NCBI RefSeq assembly: GCF_002223055.1
Contig: NZ_NKFL01000006.1
Location: 1,674,001 to 1,738,000, forward strand
Source: Burkholderia sp. HI2500
GTDB lineage: Bacteria; Pseudomonadota; Gammaproteobacteria; Burkholderiales; Burkholderiaceae
Direction: 5' to 3'
Length of the DNA stretch: 64,000 nt
Part shown: in pieces, positions 30,293 through 40,334 of the stretch
Layout: the number at the start of each line of letters is the position of its first letter
Position numbering within the stretch: position 1 is the stretch's first letter
Notes under the pieces: model-generated
The model's input: the letters and a program-made list of their open reading frames with translations, nothing else
What the model was told of the DNA's origin: nothing
Database searches by the model: none
Made by a program: the position numbers and the translations under genes

Positions 30293-30919
30293 TTATTTCA
30301 CGCTTTCACGGAACCACTTCGGGTGATGCTTGCGAGCCCAGCCCAGCGTGACGGTGCCGCGCACCATCGCGCCGATCGAGCCCTTCACCCACAACGCCGC
30401 GTAAATGTGCACGATGATGCTCGCGATCAGCACGAAGGCCGCCACGGCATGCACGACAGCGGCCGCGCGGATCACCCCGATCGGGAAGTAGAACGAGAAG
30501 TAGCGCCGCCAGATCACGACTCCCGACAGCAGGAGCAGCAGCAGGCACGCGACCAACGTAAAGAATAGCAGCTTCTGCCCGGCGTTATAGCGCCCGACCG
30601 GCGGCAGCTTGTCTTCCTGGTTGGTCAGCACGTCGCCGATCTGCTTGAGCCACTGGCGATCGTCCGCGTCGAGCGCGTTGTGGTGCCAGAAGCGCACCAC
30701 CAGGATCGCGAACGACACGAACATCACGAGGCCGACGAACGGATGCAGGATCCGCGTCCACTGGCCGCCGCCGAACAGCGCGGTCAGCCAGAACATCGAC
30801 GGATGAAACAGCGCGAGCCCGGACAGCGCGAGCAGCACGAACGTGATCGCGGTGATCCAGTGGTTCGTGCGCTCGTTCGCCGAGTAGCGGACGATCAGGT
30901 TGGGGTCGTCGTGGTTCAT
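30293..30919 (-). CDS. fdoI: Formate dehydrogenase cytochrome b subunit
   Basis: A 208-residue integral membrane subunit that carries two b hemes and passes electrons from the iron-sulfur subunit to quinone. Four hydrophobic segments are visible, with histidines in NHWITA, LHPFVG, VHAVAAF and VHIYAAL suited as heme ligands. Length matches FdnI/FdoI (211-217). Its ATG overlaps the fdoH stop by 4 nt, and a terminator follows. Confidence 0.9.
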   Translation of the reverse strand: MNHDDPNLIVRYSANERTNHWITAITFVLLALSGLALFHPSMFWLTALFGGGQWTRILHPFVGLVMFVSFAILVVRFWHHNALDADDRQWLKQIGDVLTNQEDKLPPVGRYNAGQKLLFFTLVACLLLLLLSGVVIWRRYFSFYFPIGVIRAAAVVHAVAAFVLIASIIVHIYAALWVKGSIGAMVRGTVTLGWARKHHPKWFRESVK

Positions 30920-31830
30920 TTCGCGTCCTCCTTGATGCGTCGCGCCTCGTCGCGCGCGGCCTGTTCCTCTTCGTCGCTCACCTCGTTCGGACCGACCCGG
31001 ACATAGTGGAAGAACCCGGCAAGCGCGGTCAGCGCGATGCCGGCCACCGCGAGCGGTTTCGCGATGCCCTTCCACAGCTTCACCATCGGGCTGATCGACG
31101 GGTTGTCGGGCAGCCCGTGGTACAGCGACGGCTTGTCCGCGTGGTGCAGCACGTACATCACGTGCGTGCCGCCGACGCCCTGCGGGTCATACAGCCCCGC
31201 ATGCTCGAAGCCGCGCTCCTTCAGGTCCTCGATCCGCTCGGCCGCGTGCTGCTTCATGTCCTCCTTGGTGCCGAACACGATCGCGCCCGTCGGGCAGGTC
31301 TTCACGCAGGCCGGTTCCTGGCCGACCGCGACGCGGTCGGAACAGAGCGTGCACTTGTATGCGCGATGATCCTTCTTCGAGATCCGCGGGACGTTGAACG
31401 GGCAGCCGGTCACGCAATAGCCGCAACCGATGCAGTTCTCCTCGTGGAAATCGACGATCCCGTTGTTGTACTGCACGATCGCGCCCGGCGACGGACACGC
31501 CTTCAGGCAGCCCGGATCCTCGCAGTGCATGCAGCCGTCCTTGCGGATCAGCCACTCGAGGTCACCGGCCGGGTTCTCGTATTCGGAGAACCGCATCACC
31601 GTCCACGAATGCTCGGTCAGGTCGGCCGGGTTGTCGTACACGCCGACGTTGGTGCCGACCTCGTCACGCAGGTCGTTCCACTCCATGCATGCCGTCTGGC
31701 ATGCCTTGCAGCCGATGCACTTCGATACGTCGATCAGCTTCGCGACACTCCCGGTCACCGGTTCGCGCACCGTGGGCGGTGGCGTCGTGGTGGCCGAGAC
31801 GCGCTTGATATCCAGCGATTGCAATGCCAT
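30916..31830 (-). CDS. fdoH: Formate dehydrogenase iron-sulfur subunit
   Basis: A 304-residue electron-transfer subunit with four [4Fe-4S] sites: [38 protein letters not shown], and CTLC pairing with CVKTCP. A single C-terminal membrane helix ([16 protein letters not shown]) anchors it on the periplasmic side, as in FdnH/FdoH. It lies 10 nt after fdoG and overlaps fdoI by 4 nt. Confidence 0.93.
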   Translation of the reverse strand: MALQSLDIKRVSATTTPPPTVREPVTGSVAKLIDVSKCIGCKACQTACMEWNDLRDEVGTNVGVYDNPADLTEHSWTVMRFSEYENPAGDLEWLIRKDGCMHCEDPGCLKACPSPGAIVQYNNGIVDFHEENCIGCGYCVTGCPFNVPRISKKDHRAYKCTLCSDRVAVGQEPACVKTCPTGAIVFGTKEDMKQHAAERIEDLKERGFEHAGLYDPQGVGGTHVMYVLHHADKPSLYHGLPDNPSISPMVKLWKGIAKPLAVAGIALTALAGFFHYVRVGPNEVSDEEEQAARDEARRIKEDAK

Positions 31831-31840
31831 CTCTTTCCCC

Positions 31841-34800
31841 TTACGCCTTTTCGACCTTCACCAGGAACGACTTGAATTCCGGTGTATAGGAGTTGCCGTC
31901 ACCCACGGACGGAGTCAGGGTATTGGCGAGATAGCCGGGCTTCGTCAGACCCTTGAAGCCCCAGTGCAACGGGACGCCGACCGTCTGGACCTTCTTGCCG
32001 TCGACCGTCAGCGGCTTGATCCGCTTCGTGACGAGGGCGACCGCGATGATGTAGCCGCGCTTGGACGACACCTTCACGCGCTCGCCATGCGCGACGCCGA
32101 CTTCCTTCGCGAGGTCTTCGCCGATCTCGACGAATTGCTCGGGCTGGATGATCGAGTTCAGCCGTGCATGCTTGGTCCAGTAGTGGAAGTGCTCGGTGAG
32201 CCGGTACGTCGTCGCCACGTGCGGGAACTCCGCCACCTTGCCGAACGACGCGCGGTCGTCCGGGAACACGCGGGCAGCCGGGTTGTTCAGCGCCTGCGGG
32301 TTGTTCGGGTGCAGCGGGTTCGCGTCGAGCGGCGTCTCGAACGGCTCGTAGTGCTCGGGGAACGGACCTTCGTTCATCCCCGCCCGGGCGAAGAAGCGTG
32401 CGACACCTTCCGGGTTCATGATGAACGGCCCCATCCCGTTTTCGGGCGATTCGTCCGCCTTGAAGTCGGGAATGTCGGCCCCCTTCCACGCGCTGCCGTT
32501 CCAGCCGATCAGCTTGCGGGTCGGGTCGAACGGCTTGCCGGCAACGTCGCACGACGCGCGGTTGTACAGGATCCGCCGGTTCGCCGGCCAGGCCCACGCC
32601 CAGTTCAGCGTCTGGCCGATGCCGGTCGGGTCAGAGTTGTCGCGCCGCCCCATCTGGTTGCCGGCCTGCGTCCAGGCACCGCAGAAGATCCAGCAGCCGC
32701 TCGCGGTCGTGCCGTCGTCCTTCAACTGCGCGAACGCGGCCAGCTGCTCGCCCTTCTTCACGAGCGTCTTGGTCGGATCCTTCGGATCGGGCAGATCGGC
32801 GAGCGCCTTGCCGTTGAACTCCATCGCGAGCTCTTCGGGCGTCGGGCTTTCCGGGTTCGCGTACGGCCAGGTCAGGTTGACGATCGGATCCGGATACTTG
32901 CCGCCGTCCGTCTGGTACATCTTGCGCATGCGCAGGAACAGCCCCGACATGATCTCGAGGTCGCTGCGCGCCTCGCCCGGCGGCTCCGCGCCCTTCCAGT
33001 GCCATTGCAGCACGCGGCTCGAACTCACGAGCGAACCGTTTTCCTCCGCGAAGCACGTGGTCGGCAGACGGAACACCTCGGTCTGGATCTTCGACGAATC
33101 GACGTCGTTGTAGTCGCCGTGATGCTTCCAGAACTCGGAGGTTTCGGTGGCGAGCGGGTCCATGATCACGAGCCACTTCAGCTTCGCGAGCCCGGCCGCC
33201 GTCTTCACCTTCGACGGTGACGCCGCAAGCGGGTTGAAGCCCTGGCAGATGTAGCCGTTCATCTTGCCGGCATTCATCAGCTCGATCACCTGCAGCAGGT
33301 CGTACTGCTTGTCCAGCTTCGGCAGGTAGTCGTAGCCCCAGTTGTTCTCGGCGGTCGCCGCATCGCCCCACCACGACTTCATGAAGCTCACGTGGAAGGC
33401 CTTGTAGTTCTTCCAGTAGCTCAACTGGTTCGGCCGCAGCGGCAGCTGCACGCGCTTCTTGATGTAGCCGTCGAAATCCTGCTCGGCCTGCATCGGCAGC
33501 GTCATGTAGCCCGGCAGCAGGTTCGACATCAGCCCGAGGTCGGTCAACCCCTGGATGTTCGAGTGGCCGCGCAGCGCGTTCATCCCGCCGCCGGCGATGC
33601 CGATGTTGCCGAGCAGCAGCTGCACCATCGCACCGGTGCGGATGATCTGCGCGCCGATCGAGTGGTGCGTCCAGCCGAGCGCGTACAGCACCGTGCCGGC
33701 GCGGCCGGGAACGGCGGTGGTCGCGAGCATCTCGCACACCTTCAGGAATTTCTCCTTCGGCGTGCCGCACGTCTGCTGGACCATGTCCGGCGTATAGCGC
33801 GCGTAGTGCTGCTTCAGCAGGTTGTACACGCAACGCGGATGCTGCAGCGTCGGGTCGACCTTCACGAAGCCGTCGTCGCCGCGCTCGTAGTCCCAGCTCG
33901 ATTTGTCCGGGTACGCGTGCTTCTCCGCGTCGTAGCCGGAATAGATGCCGTCGTTGAACGCGAAATCCTCGCGCACGATGAACGAGAAGTCCGTGTAGTT
34001 CTTCACGTACTCATGCTGGATCTTGTCGTTCGTCAGCAGATAGTTGATGACGCCGCCCAGGAAGACGATGTCGGTGCCGGTGCGGATCGGCGCGTAGTAG
34101 TCGGCCACCGAGGCCGTACGCGTGAAGCGCGGGTCGACGACGATCAGTCGCGCCTTGCGGTGCGCCTTCGCCTCCGTTACCCACTTGAAACCGCACGGAT
34201 GGGCCTCGGCTGCATTGCCGCCCATCACGAGAATCACGTCCGCGTTCTTGATGTCGACCCAATGGTTCGTCATCGCTCCACGGCCAAACGTCGGGGCAAG
34301 ACCTGCCACCGTCGGGCCATGTCAGACACGCGCCTGATTGTCGAATGCGAGCATCCCGAGACTGCGGATGGTCTTGTGCGTCAGGTAGCCGACCTCGTTG
34401 CTGCCCGCCGACGCGGCCAGCATGCCGGTGGTCAGCCATCGGTTGACCTTCGCACCGTCTTCCGCCGTCTCGACGAAGTTCGCGTCGCGGTCGGCCTTCA
34501 TCAGCTTCGCGATGCGGTCGAGCGCGTCATTCCACGAAATCGGTTCCCACTTGTCCGAGCCGGGCGCACGATACTCGGGATGCGTCAGGCGGTTCGGGCT
34601 ATGGATGAAGTCGATCAGGCTCGCGCCCTTCGGGCACAGCGTGCCGCGATTGACGGGATGGTCGGGATCGCCTTCGATGTGGATGATGCTCGGCTGGGCG
34701 TTTTTCGCGCCGTCTCCGAGGCTGTACATCAGGATGCCGCAACCCACTGAACAGTAAGGACAGGTGTTGCGCGTTTCGACGGTGCGCGCCAGCTTGTACT

Positions 34801-34912
34801 GTCGGACTTCGGCAAGCGCTTCGGACGGAGAGAAGCCCATCAGGGCTAGACTCGATCCGGCAAGCGACGTAGCCGTCACCTTCAGGAACTGGCGCCGGGA
34901 CATTTGTAGCAT
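31841..34912 (-). CDS. fdoG: Formate dehydrogenase alpha subunit, selenocysteine-containing
   Basis: Respiratory formate dehydrogenase catalytic subunit (1023 residues), molybdopterin-dependent and exported by Tat. The N-terminus carries SRRQFLK and a hydrophobic stretch ending near EALA. The [4Fe-4S] motif CPYCSVGC follows. The frame is interrupted by UGA at 34322-34324, codon 197. The flanking residues DNQARV and HGPTV match the Sec site of FdnG/FdoG exactly, and a SECIS hairpin follows, so this is one gene read through as selenocysteine. Translation continues uninterrupted to 31841. Standard gene calling would split it in two. The start at 34912 is preceded by GAGA; an ATG three codons later is an alternative. 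Confidence 0.95.
34289..34324 (-). promoter_or_regulatory. SECIS element of fdoG with its UGA codon
   Basis: Directly after the UGA the mRNA can fold into a hairpin whose apical stem is GGCA/TGCC around the loop GGTCT, with a lower stem CGACG/CGACG holding one mismatch. The GGTCT loop at this distance is the bacterial SECIS signature recognised by SelB, as in E. coli fdnG and fdhF. Confidence 0.88.
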
Positions 34913-35054
34913 GGCTGGTCTCGGCGTTATTGTGGGGGTGAGGAAACTGAAAGGAATTATAGACAGTTCGCGCAACTATGTTCGAATCTTCGGATCAATA
35001 CTGAATTGTCTGATTACCAACGATGATCCGCGTTCCCCGCGCCACCGAACCGTC

Positions 35055-35990
35055 ATGAAACGACAGATCACCTCCGAAGCCACCCGTCTCGCGCAAGAAC
35101 AGGCCAACTGGGCCCTCACCGCGTTCAAGCGCTTCTCGTCCGACCGCTGCTCCGCGATGGCCGCGGGCATCGCCTTTTTCTCCGCGTTCTCGCTCGCGCC
35201 GATGCTCGTGATGGTGATTGCCGTGGCCGGCTGGTTCTACGGCGACGATGCCGCGCGCGGCCAGGTGTTCGAACAGGCGCACCAGCTGATCGGCGACGAC
35301 GCGGCGGCCAGCATCCAGACGATCGTGCAGAACGCGCACCGCGCGGGCGAGCGCGGCGGCCTGGCCACCCTGATCTCGTTCGCCGCGCTCGCGATCGGCG
35401 CGTCGGCCACCTTCGCGTCGCTCAGCGCCGCGCTCAGCGTGATCTGGCCGGCCACCGAGAACCGCTGGTCGAGCATGCTCGGGCTCGTGCGCGTGCGGCT
35501 GATCTCGTTCGGGCTCGTGCTCGGCGTCGCGTTCCTGCTGATCGTGTCGCTCGTGCTCGACACCGCGATCACGTTCGTCGGCACCTGGCTGCTGGGCAAT
35601 TCGCCGTACGTGATCGTCACGAATCTCGTGCAGTTCTTCGTCGGCATCGCGGTGCTCGCGGGCGCGTTCGCGTCGCTGATGAAGTTCCTGCCCGATGCGC
35701 GCGTCGCCTGGCGTGACGCCGCGATCGGCGGCATCGTGTCCGCGATCCTGTTCTCCGGCGGCAAGAAGCTGTTCGCGCTGTACCTTGCGCGTGCGGGCAC
35801 CGCAAGTGCATTCGGCGCAGCCGGATCGTTCGCGGTCCTGCTGATGTGGCTGTACTTCTCCGCGATCGTGCTGCTGCTCGGCGCGGAATTCGCGGCCGCC
35901 CGCGGCAACGCGCATCGGCTCCCAAGTACCGCCGCGCCGAGCGCTTCCGCGCAAACCGATCGCCCCGGCGATCGCGCGCACGACGACTGA
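35055..35990 (+). CDS. YihY/BrkB-family inner membrane protein
   Basis: A 311-residue protein with about six hydrophobic segments and the family marks MAAGIAFFSAFSLAPML near residue 40 and GSFAVLLMWLYFSAIVLLLGAEF near the end. The family (UPF0761, once called virulence factor BrkB or RNase BN) is conserved but functionally unsettled. It is divergent from fdoG; the 142-bp spacer includes an AT-richer stretch near 34960-35010 suited to promoters. No functional link to formate metabolism is evident. Confidence 0.8.
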   Translation: MKRQITSEATRLAQEQANWALTAFKRFSSDRCSAMAAGIAFFSAFSLAPMLVMVIAVAGWFYGDDAARGQVFEQAHQLIGDDAAASIQTIVQNAHRAGERGGLATLISFAALAIGASATFASLSAALSVIWPATENRWSSMLGLVRVRLISFGLVLGVAFLLIVSLVLDTAITFVGTWLLGNSPYVIVTNLVQFFVGIAVLAGAFASLMKFLPDARVAWRDAAIGGIVSAILFSGGKKLFALYLARAGTASAFGAAGSFAVLLMWLYFSAIVLLLGAEFAAARGNAHRLPSTAAPSASAQTDRPGDRAHDD

Positions 35991-36392
35991 GGCGCCTCTT
36001 GCGCAACATCGCGGCACGCCCCCGCACACGCGTCTGCCCTTTGCAACCACGCTGCCCGCGCGCATTCGCGCGGCGTTGACACGTTCTTTGCATGCGTGCG
36101 CATTCGTTGCCGCCACCGCAAACGTTTGCATGCTTCCGTTTCGGTGCGCGGACGGGCCGAAACAGGCTTCCTGCCGCGATGCGCATCAACTAGTGAAACA
36201 ATCGCATCGCAGCAATTGTCAACTTTTTCAAAAACAGAAACAGTCGTTGATGTACTTGATATATATGGACTTTTTCTCGCTGTTACCTTTTCGAGACACT
36301 TTATTTTTTAAGCTTTCTTGCGTCGATGGCACTGAGCTATTCTCCAATCCGCAACAAAAAACGATGAATCACTTGCGTGGAGATACTCAACG
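35991..36392. other. AT-rich intergenic region upstream of porin
   Basis: No gene is seen. From about 36190 to 36370 the DNA is strikingly AT-rich for this genome (runs such as CTTTTTCAAAAAC and TTTATTTTTTAAG), unlike both flanks. It probably holds the strong promoter and untranslated leader of the porin. Several -35/-10-like hexamers exist and I could not choose between them. Confidence 0.5.
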
Positions 36393-37550
36393 ATGAAGAA
36401 ACTCGCTCTCTCGACCCTCTCGCTCGCCCTGCTGGGCGCCGCTGGCGCTGCTCACGCTCAATCGAGCGTGACGCTGTACGGCGTGATCGATACGTCGATC
36501 ACCTATGTTCACGGTAACGACGGTCAAGGTAACAATTCGTGGTCGATGGGTAGCGGCAACCTGCAAGGTAGCCGCTTCGGCCTGAAGGGTTCGGAAGACC
36601 TCGGTGGCGGCCTGAAGGCGATCTTCCAGTTGGAAAACGGCTTCAACTCGGCATCGGGTGCACTGGGCCAGGGTGGCCGCATGTTCGGTCGCCAGGCTTT
36701 CGTCGGCCTGCAAAGCGACCAGTACGGTACGCTGACGCTGGGCCGCCAGTACGACCCGCTGGTCGACCTGGTCCAGGCAGTCACGGCTGACAACTACTTC
36801 GGCAGCGTGTTCGCCACGCCGGGCGACGTCGACAACAACGACAACAGCCTGCGCGTCAGCAACGCGATCAAGTACACGTCGCCGGTCTGGGGCGGCCTCC
36901 AGTTCGAAGGCATGTACGCACTCGGCGGTGTCGCCGGCGCAACGGGCAAGGGTCAGACGTGGGCCGCAGCTGCAGCCTACAACAACGGCCCCCTCGGCCT
37001 GGCTGCCGGTTACTTCCACGCCAACAACTCGGCTCCGCTGAGCACCGCAGGCGTGCGCACCGGCTGGGCCGGCACGTCGGACGCGATCTTCGACGGTTCG
37101 GGCGCGTTCATCAACAACGCCTACACGTCGTCGTCGTCGATCGGTATCGCTCAAGTGGCTGGCCAGTATGCATTCGGCCCGGTGACGTTCGGCCTCGGCT
37201 ACAGCAACGCGCAGTACAAGGCGGACGCGAACTCGGCATTCGGCACGAACCAGAAGTACAACACGGGTCGCGCATTCGTCACGTACCAGGCATCGGCACC
37301 GCTGCTGCTCGGCCTCGGCTACATCTACACGAAGGGTAGCGGCCAGACCGACGCCAAGTACCATCAGGTTTCGCTCGGCGCCGACTACTCGCTGTCGAAG
37401 CGTACCGACGTCTACCTGGTTGGCGCATATCAGCACGCAAGCGGCAAGAACGCCGACGGCAGCGATGCGCAAGCGTCGGTCGGCTCGTACGGCATCGCCG
37501 GCAAGAGCTCGCAGGAAATCGTCGCACTCGGCCTGCGTCACAAGTTCTAA
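36393..37550 (+). CDS. Outer membrane general porin (OpcP/Omp38 type)
   Basis: A 385-residue Gram-negative trimeric porin. The signal peptide is clear (MKKLALSTLSLALLGAAGAAHA, cleaved before QSS). SSVTLYGVIDTSI is the classic first strand. RFGLKGSEDLGGGLKAIFQLE and the PLVDLVQ/loop region follow, and the last residues GLRHKF end in the terminal phenylalanine needed for outer-membrane insertion. Codon use here favours more A/T-ending and highly used codons than neighbours, as expected for an abundant protein. A strong terminator follows. Confidence 0.92.
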   Translation: MKKLALSTLSLALLGAAGAAHAQSSVTLYGVIDTSITYVHGNDGQGNNSWSMGSGNLQGSRFGLKGSEDLGGGLKAIFQLENGFNSASGALGQGGRMFGRQAFVGLQSDQYGTLTLGRQYDPLVDLVQAVTADNYFGSVFATPGDVDNNDNSLRVSNAIKYTSPVWGGLQFEGMYALGGVAGATGKGQTWAAAAAYNNGPLGLAAGYFHANNSAPLSTAGVRTGWAGTSDAIFDGSGAFINNAYTSSSSIGIAQVAGQYAFGPVTFGLGYSNAQYKADANSAFGTNQKYNTGRAFVTYQASAPLLLGLGYIYTKGSGQTDAKYHQVSLGADYSLSKRTDVYLVGAYQHASGKNADGSDAQASVGSYGIAGKSSQEIVALGLRHKF

Positions 37551-37602
37551 GAAGTACGTTTCCGGCGTGCATGGCGTCTCCGACGCCTTGCCGCCGACCT
37601 GG

Positions 37603-37640
37603 AAAGCCAGCCCCGGTTTCGGCCGCGGCTGGCTTTTTTT
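37603..37640 (+). terminator. Intrinsic terminator after porin
   Basis: AAAGCCAGCC (37603-37612) pairs with GGCTGGCTTT (37627-37636), followed by continued T residues to 37640. The remaining 37641-37932 shows no gene. Confidence 0.85.
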
Positions 37641-37932
37641 CGTCCGTCTCCCGCGTGCCGGCAGCGCCCGCACGGGCCGGGAACGGGAACCCGGGCCCCG
37701 ACCCACGCCCGCCGGCCAGCAGCGGCGCCTGGCGGCTGCCAAGCACCGGGAACACCGTTTGCGAAGCGCCGGTCGCCATCCGTCCGCCGAGCGACTACCA
37801 TCCGCACTGCCGGCACCGCTCGTCCGGTGCGACCGCAATGTGCCGAAGCGTGTCGATTTCGGCAATCGTCATCCGTCGTCTCGATGGCGGCACGCGGTTC
37901 GCGCATCGCCCCATTCATACAGGAGATACGCC

Positions 37933-38406
37933 ATGACGATTCAGAAGATCACGCCTTTCCTCTGGTACGCGGCGGAAGCGGAAGAAGCCGCCGCCTTCTA
38001 TGCGGGCATCTTTCCGGATTCGCGCGTCGTGCGCGTCACGACGGTGCCCGGCACCGACGGCACGCGGATGGTCGAGTTCGAGCTGTTCGGGCAACCGTTC
38101 TTCGCGATGAGCCACCCGCGCACCGACACGTTCAATCACGCGATCTCGCTGCTGGTCAGCTGCGCCGACCAGGCGGAACTCGACCGCTACTGGCATGCCC
38201 TGCTCGACAACGGCGGCACGGCCGACGCCTGCGGCTGGCTGAGAGACCGCTACGGCGTGTCGTGGCAGATCGTTCCGGAAACGCTGATCCCGATGGTGTC
38301 CGACCGGGACACGGTCAAGGCCACGCGCGTGGCCGCCGCGATGATGCAGATGATCAAGCTCGACGACGCCGCATTGAAGGCCGCCTACGCCGGCACGGCG
38401 GGCTGA
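37933..38406 (+). CDS. PhnB-like VOC protein (3-demethylubiquinone methyltransferase-like fold)
   Basis: A 157-residue protein of the PhnB subgroup of the VOC superfamily. It opens with QKITPFLWYAAEAEEAAAFYAGIF and contains FFAMSHPRTDTFNHAISLLVSC and DRYGVSWQIVPETL, the usual PhnB core. No metal-ligand set is clear, so a binding or unknown catalytic role is likely. AGGAGA precedes the ATG. Confidence 0.78.
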   Translation: MTIQKITPFLWYAAEAEEAAAFYAGIFPDSRVVRVTTVPGTDGTRMVEFELFGQPFFAMSHPRTDTFNHAISLLVSCADQAELDRYWHALLDNGGTADACGWLRDRYGVSWQIVPETLIPMVSDRDTVKATRVAAAMMQMIKLDDAALKAAYAGTAG

Positions 38407-38557
38407 CGAAGCAGCATGTCGCACGGCGCATGCGCGATGACGCGCCGGGTCGCCGACAGGCATCCGGCTCGACCGCATGCGCGTGCGACTGCCGCGCCAT
38501 TGCCGATGATCTTCATCGGCGTCGCCCCCAAGCCGGCCACGCGCGCGGCATCCGCCG

Positions 38558-39349
38558 CTACGTCGACAGCATCGACTCGACCGTTCGCCGCGCGTAGCCG
38601 ATGAATGCGGCAAGGGGTTCGCCCGACAGGATCGCCGCGTCCTCCTCGCCGCCGAGATAGGCGGCACGCGCCGCCGCGACAACCGGCCGGTAGGCTTGCG
38701 GCAAGCGTTCCAGAACCCATGTCGCCGCGACGTCCTTCGGCGCGATCCTGCCGGTCGCGGCGCTGTACCAGATGCGCGCGAGCGCGAGCACCACGTTGCA
38801 CGCGTCGCCGCGCCAGTCGGGTTCGGCATTCCATTGCGCGACCGTCGCCAGCAGCGCGGCGACAAAATCCCGTGCGGGCACTTGCTCGAAAAGCGCCGCC
38901 GCCGGCAGGCCAACCAGCACGACACTGTGCTGCCGCACCTTCGTCAACAGGATCGCCAGATCGTGATCGACACGCGCCGGTTCGACGATGCCGGCCTCGA
39001 GGTCGTGACGCAGCCACTCGCCGAACTGCAGTTCGCGACGCGCCGGATGACGCCACGGCACGACCGCATCGTGCGCGACGACGGTCACTTCCAGTGCGCG
39101 CATGCCGCCGGCGCGACCAGGCGGCACCGACACGGCCAGCAAGTCGAGCATCAGTGCGTGCCGTGTCGATTCGTCCGGCCGGGTCGACACTGTCACCAGC
39201 AGGTCGACGTCACTGCGCGGCTTCAGTCCGCCGTCGAGCGCCGATCCGAACAGGTGGATTGCCGTGAGCGTCGCGCCGAGATGCCGCTCGATCGTGTCGC
39301 ACGCGGCGCCGACCTGGGCGGCGATTTCGTCGGGAATGCATTCAGTCAC
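38558..39349 (-). CDS. AadA-like aminoglycoside nucleotidyltransferase
   Basis: A 263-residue protein, the same length as ANT(3'')-Ia. The nucleotidyltransferase motif HLFGSALDGGLKPRSDVDLLV holds the catalytic aspartates. Other AadA-like blocks are ARRELQFGEWLRHDL, DLAILLTKVRQHSVVLVG, NVVLALARIWYSAATGRIAPKDVAA and AYLGGEEDAA. It would adenylylate streptomycin/spectinomycin if the family function holds. A GTG with GAGG 10 nt upstream was chosen because it aligns with the AadA N-terminus; the open frame extends 12 codons further. There are no integron or transposon features nearby, so it looks like a resident chromosomal gene. Confidence 0.8.
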   Translation of the reverse strand: MTECIPDEIAAQVGAACDTIERHLGATLTAIHLFGSALDGGLKPRSDVDLLVTVSTRPDESTRHALMLDLLAVSVPPGRAGGMRALEVTVVAHDAVVPWRHPARRELQFGEWLRHDLEAGIVEPARVDHDLAILLTKVRQHSVVLVGLPAAALFEQVPARDFVAALLATVAQWNAEPDWRGDACNVVLALARIWYSAATGRIAPKDVAATWVLERLPQAYRPVVAAARAAYLGGEEDAAILSGEPLAAFIGYARRTVESMLST

Positions 39350-39540
39350 GATGCACGTGCCTCGCGATGCACACGCAACCGGCACAGCGCACGCGACGGG
39401 CAGCGGCGGATCTGCTGCAAGCGCGCGGAGGATTGCCGTTCGTCATCGCGCGTGCGCGGCGCGTCTTCCGTCGTGCGTCACGCGTCGAACCGGGCCTTCC
39501 GCCATTTCGCTGCTTCGCTGCCGCGCGATTTGCGCAGCGC

Positions 39541-39575
39541 AATAAAAATCCCCGCACGCTTTCGCGTGCGGGGAT
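39541..39575 (-). terminator. Intrinsic terminator after HU-like gene
   Basis: A perfect 12-bp stem (39548-39559 with 39564-39575) closes a 4-nt loop and, read on the minus strand, is followed by TTTTATT. It lies about 50 nt past the HU stop. Confidence 0.88.
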
Positions 39576-39627
39576 CGTCGGACATCGCAGCGGCTGCCGA
39601 TATGCATTCGGCAGCCACTGCGCAGCA

Positions 39628-40077
39628 TTACGCTGCCGCGTCCTTCAGCTTCTTCAGCGCACGTGCCTTCACGCGCACGCTGGCCGGCTTCGCCGGGAAC
39701 CAACGCTCTTCGCCCGTGAACGGATCCTTGCCGAAGCGCTTCTTCTTCGCCGGCACGACTTGCGCCGTGATCTTCAGCAGACCCGGCAGCGTGAACTCGC
39801 CCGCGCCCTTCTTGTGGACCGAGCCCAGCACGACGTTCTCGAGTGCGACGAGCACTGCCTTGACAGCCTTCACTTCGACAGCTGCGCGCTCAGCGATGTG
39901 CGTTGCGAGCGATGCCTTCGTGAACTTGTCCTTCAGCGGCGTCGGAGCGGCCGGTGCCGCCTTCGCGACGACCTTCTTGGCCACTACTTTCTTCGCGGGC
40001 GCAGCCTTTTTGGCAGCCACTTTCTTGGTGGCCGGTGCGGCAGCCTTCTTGGCCACCTTTTTTGCGGAAGTCGCCAT
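39628..40077 (-). CDS. HU-family DNA-binding protein with lysine/alanine-rich N-terminal extension
   Basis: A 149-residue nucleoid protein. Residues 1-50 are a low-complexity basic tail of KKVAKKAA/PAKK repeats resembling histone H1 tails. The HU/IHF domain follows (THIAERAAVEVKAVKAVLVALENVV, GEFTLPGLLKITAQ, and the DNA-intercalating arm ERWFPAKPASVRVKARALKKL). GGAGA precedes the chosen ATG; an upstream in-frame ATG gives 11 extra residues but lacks a site. It likely compacts DNA and has its own terminator. Confidence 0.88.
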   Translation of the reverse strand: MATSAKKVAKKAAAPATKKVAAKKAAPAKKVVAKKVVAKAAPAAPTPLKDKFTKASLATHIAERAAVEVKAVKAVLVALENVVLGSVHKKGAGEFTLPGLLKITAQVVPAKKKRFGKDPFTGEERWFPAKPASVRVKARALKKLKDAAA

Positions 40078-40334
40078 GTTTCTCCTACCAGGTGTGGTCG
40101 TTGGATACACGAAGCGTGCAACGCGCGCGCTTCAACGCCGGATTCTACAAGCGCCTTGACGCTTCGTGCAGTACTTTTATGCGTTTTCGCGGGGTTTCCC
40201 GCAGGTTTTTTTGCATGCGACCGATTTCATCGACGCTCCAGCATCAAAAAACGCCTTCACGTAGGCACCCGAATGCGAATTACGTTCGATATTTGCGCAC
40301 CTATACTGGGCTCGCTCAATGCCCGGATGCCTCC

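Noticed and set aside
31841..34309. A separate gene starting after the UGA in fdoG
   Set aside because: The UGA is a Sec codon with SECIS; the upstream part supplies the Tat signal and iron-sulfur site, so the two frames are one gene.
38558..39349. Integron cassette carrying aadA
   Set aside because: No attC-like palindrome, integrase or flanking cassettes, and codon use matches the chromosome.
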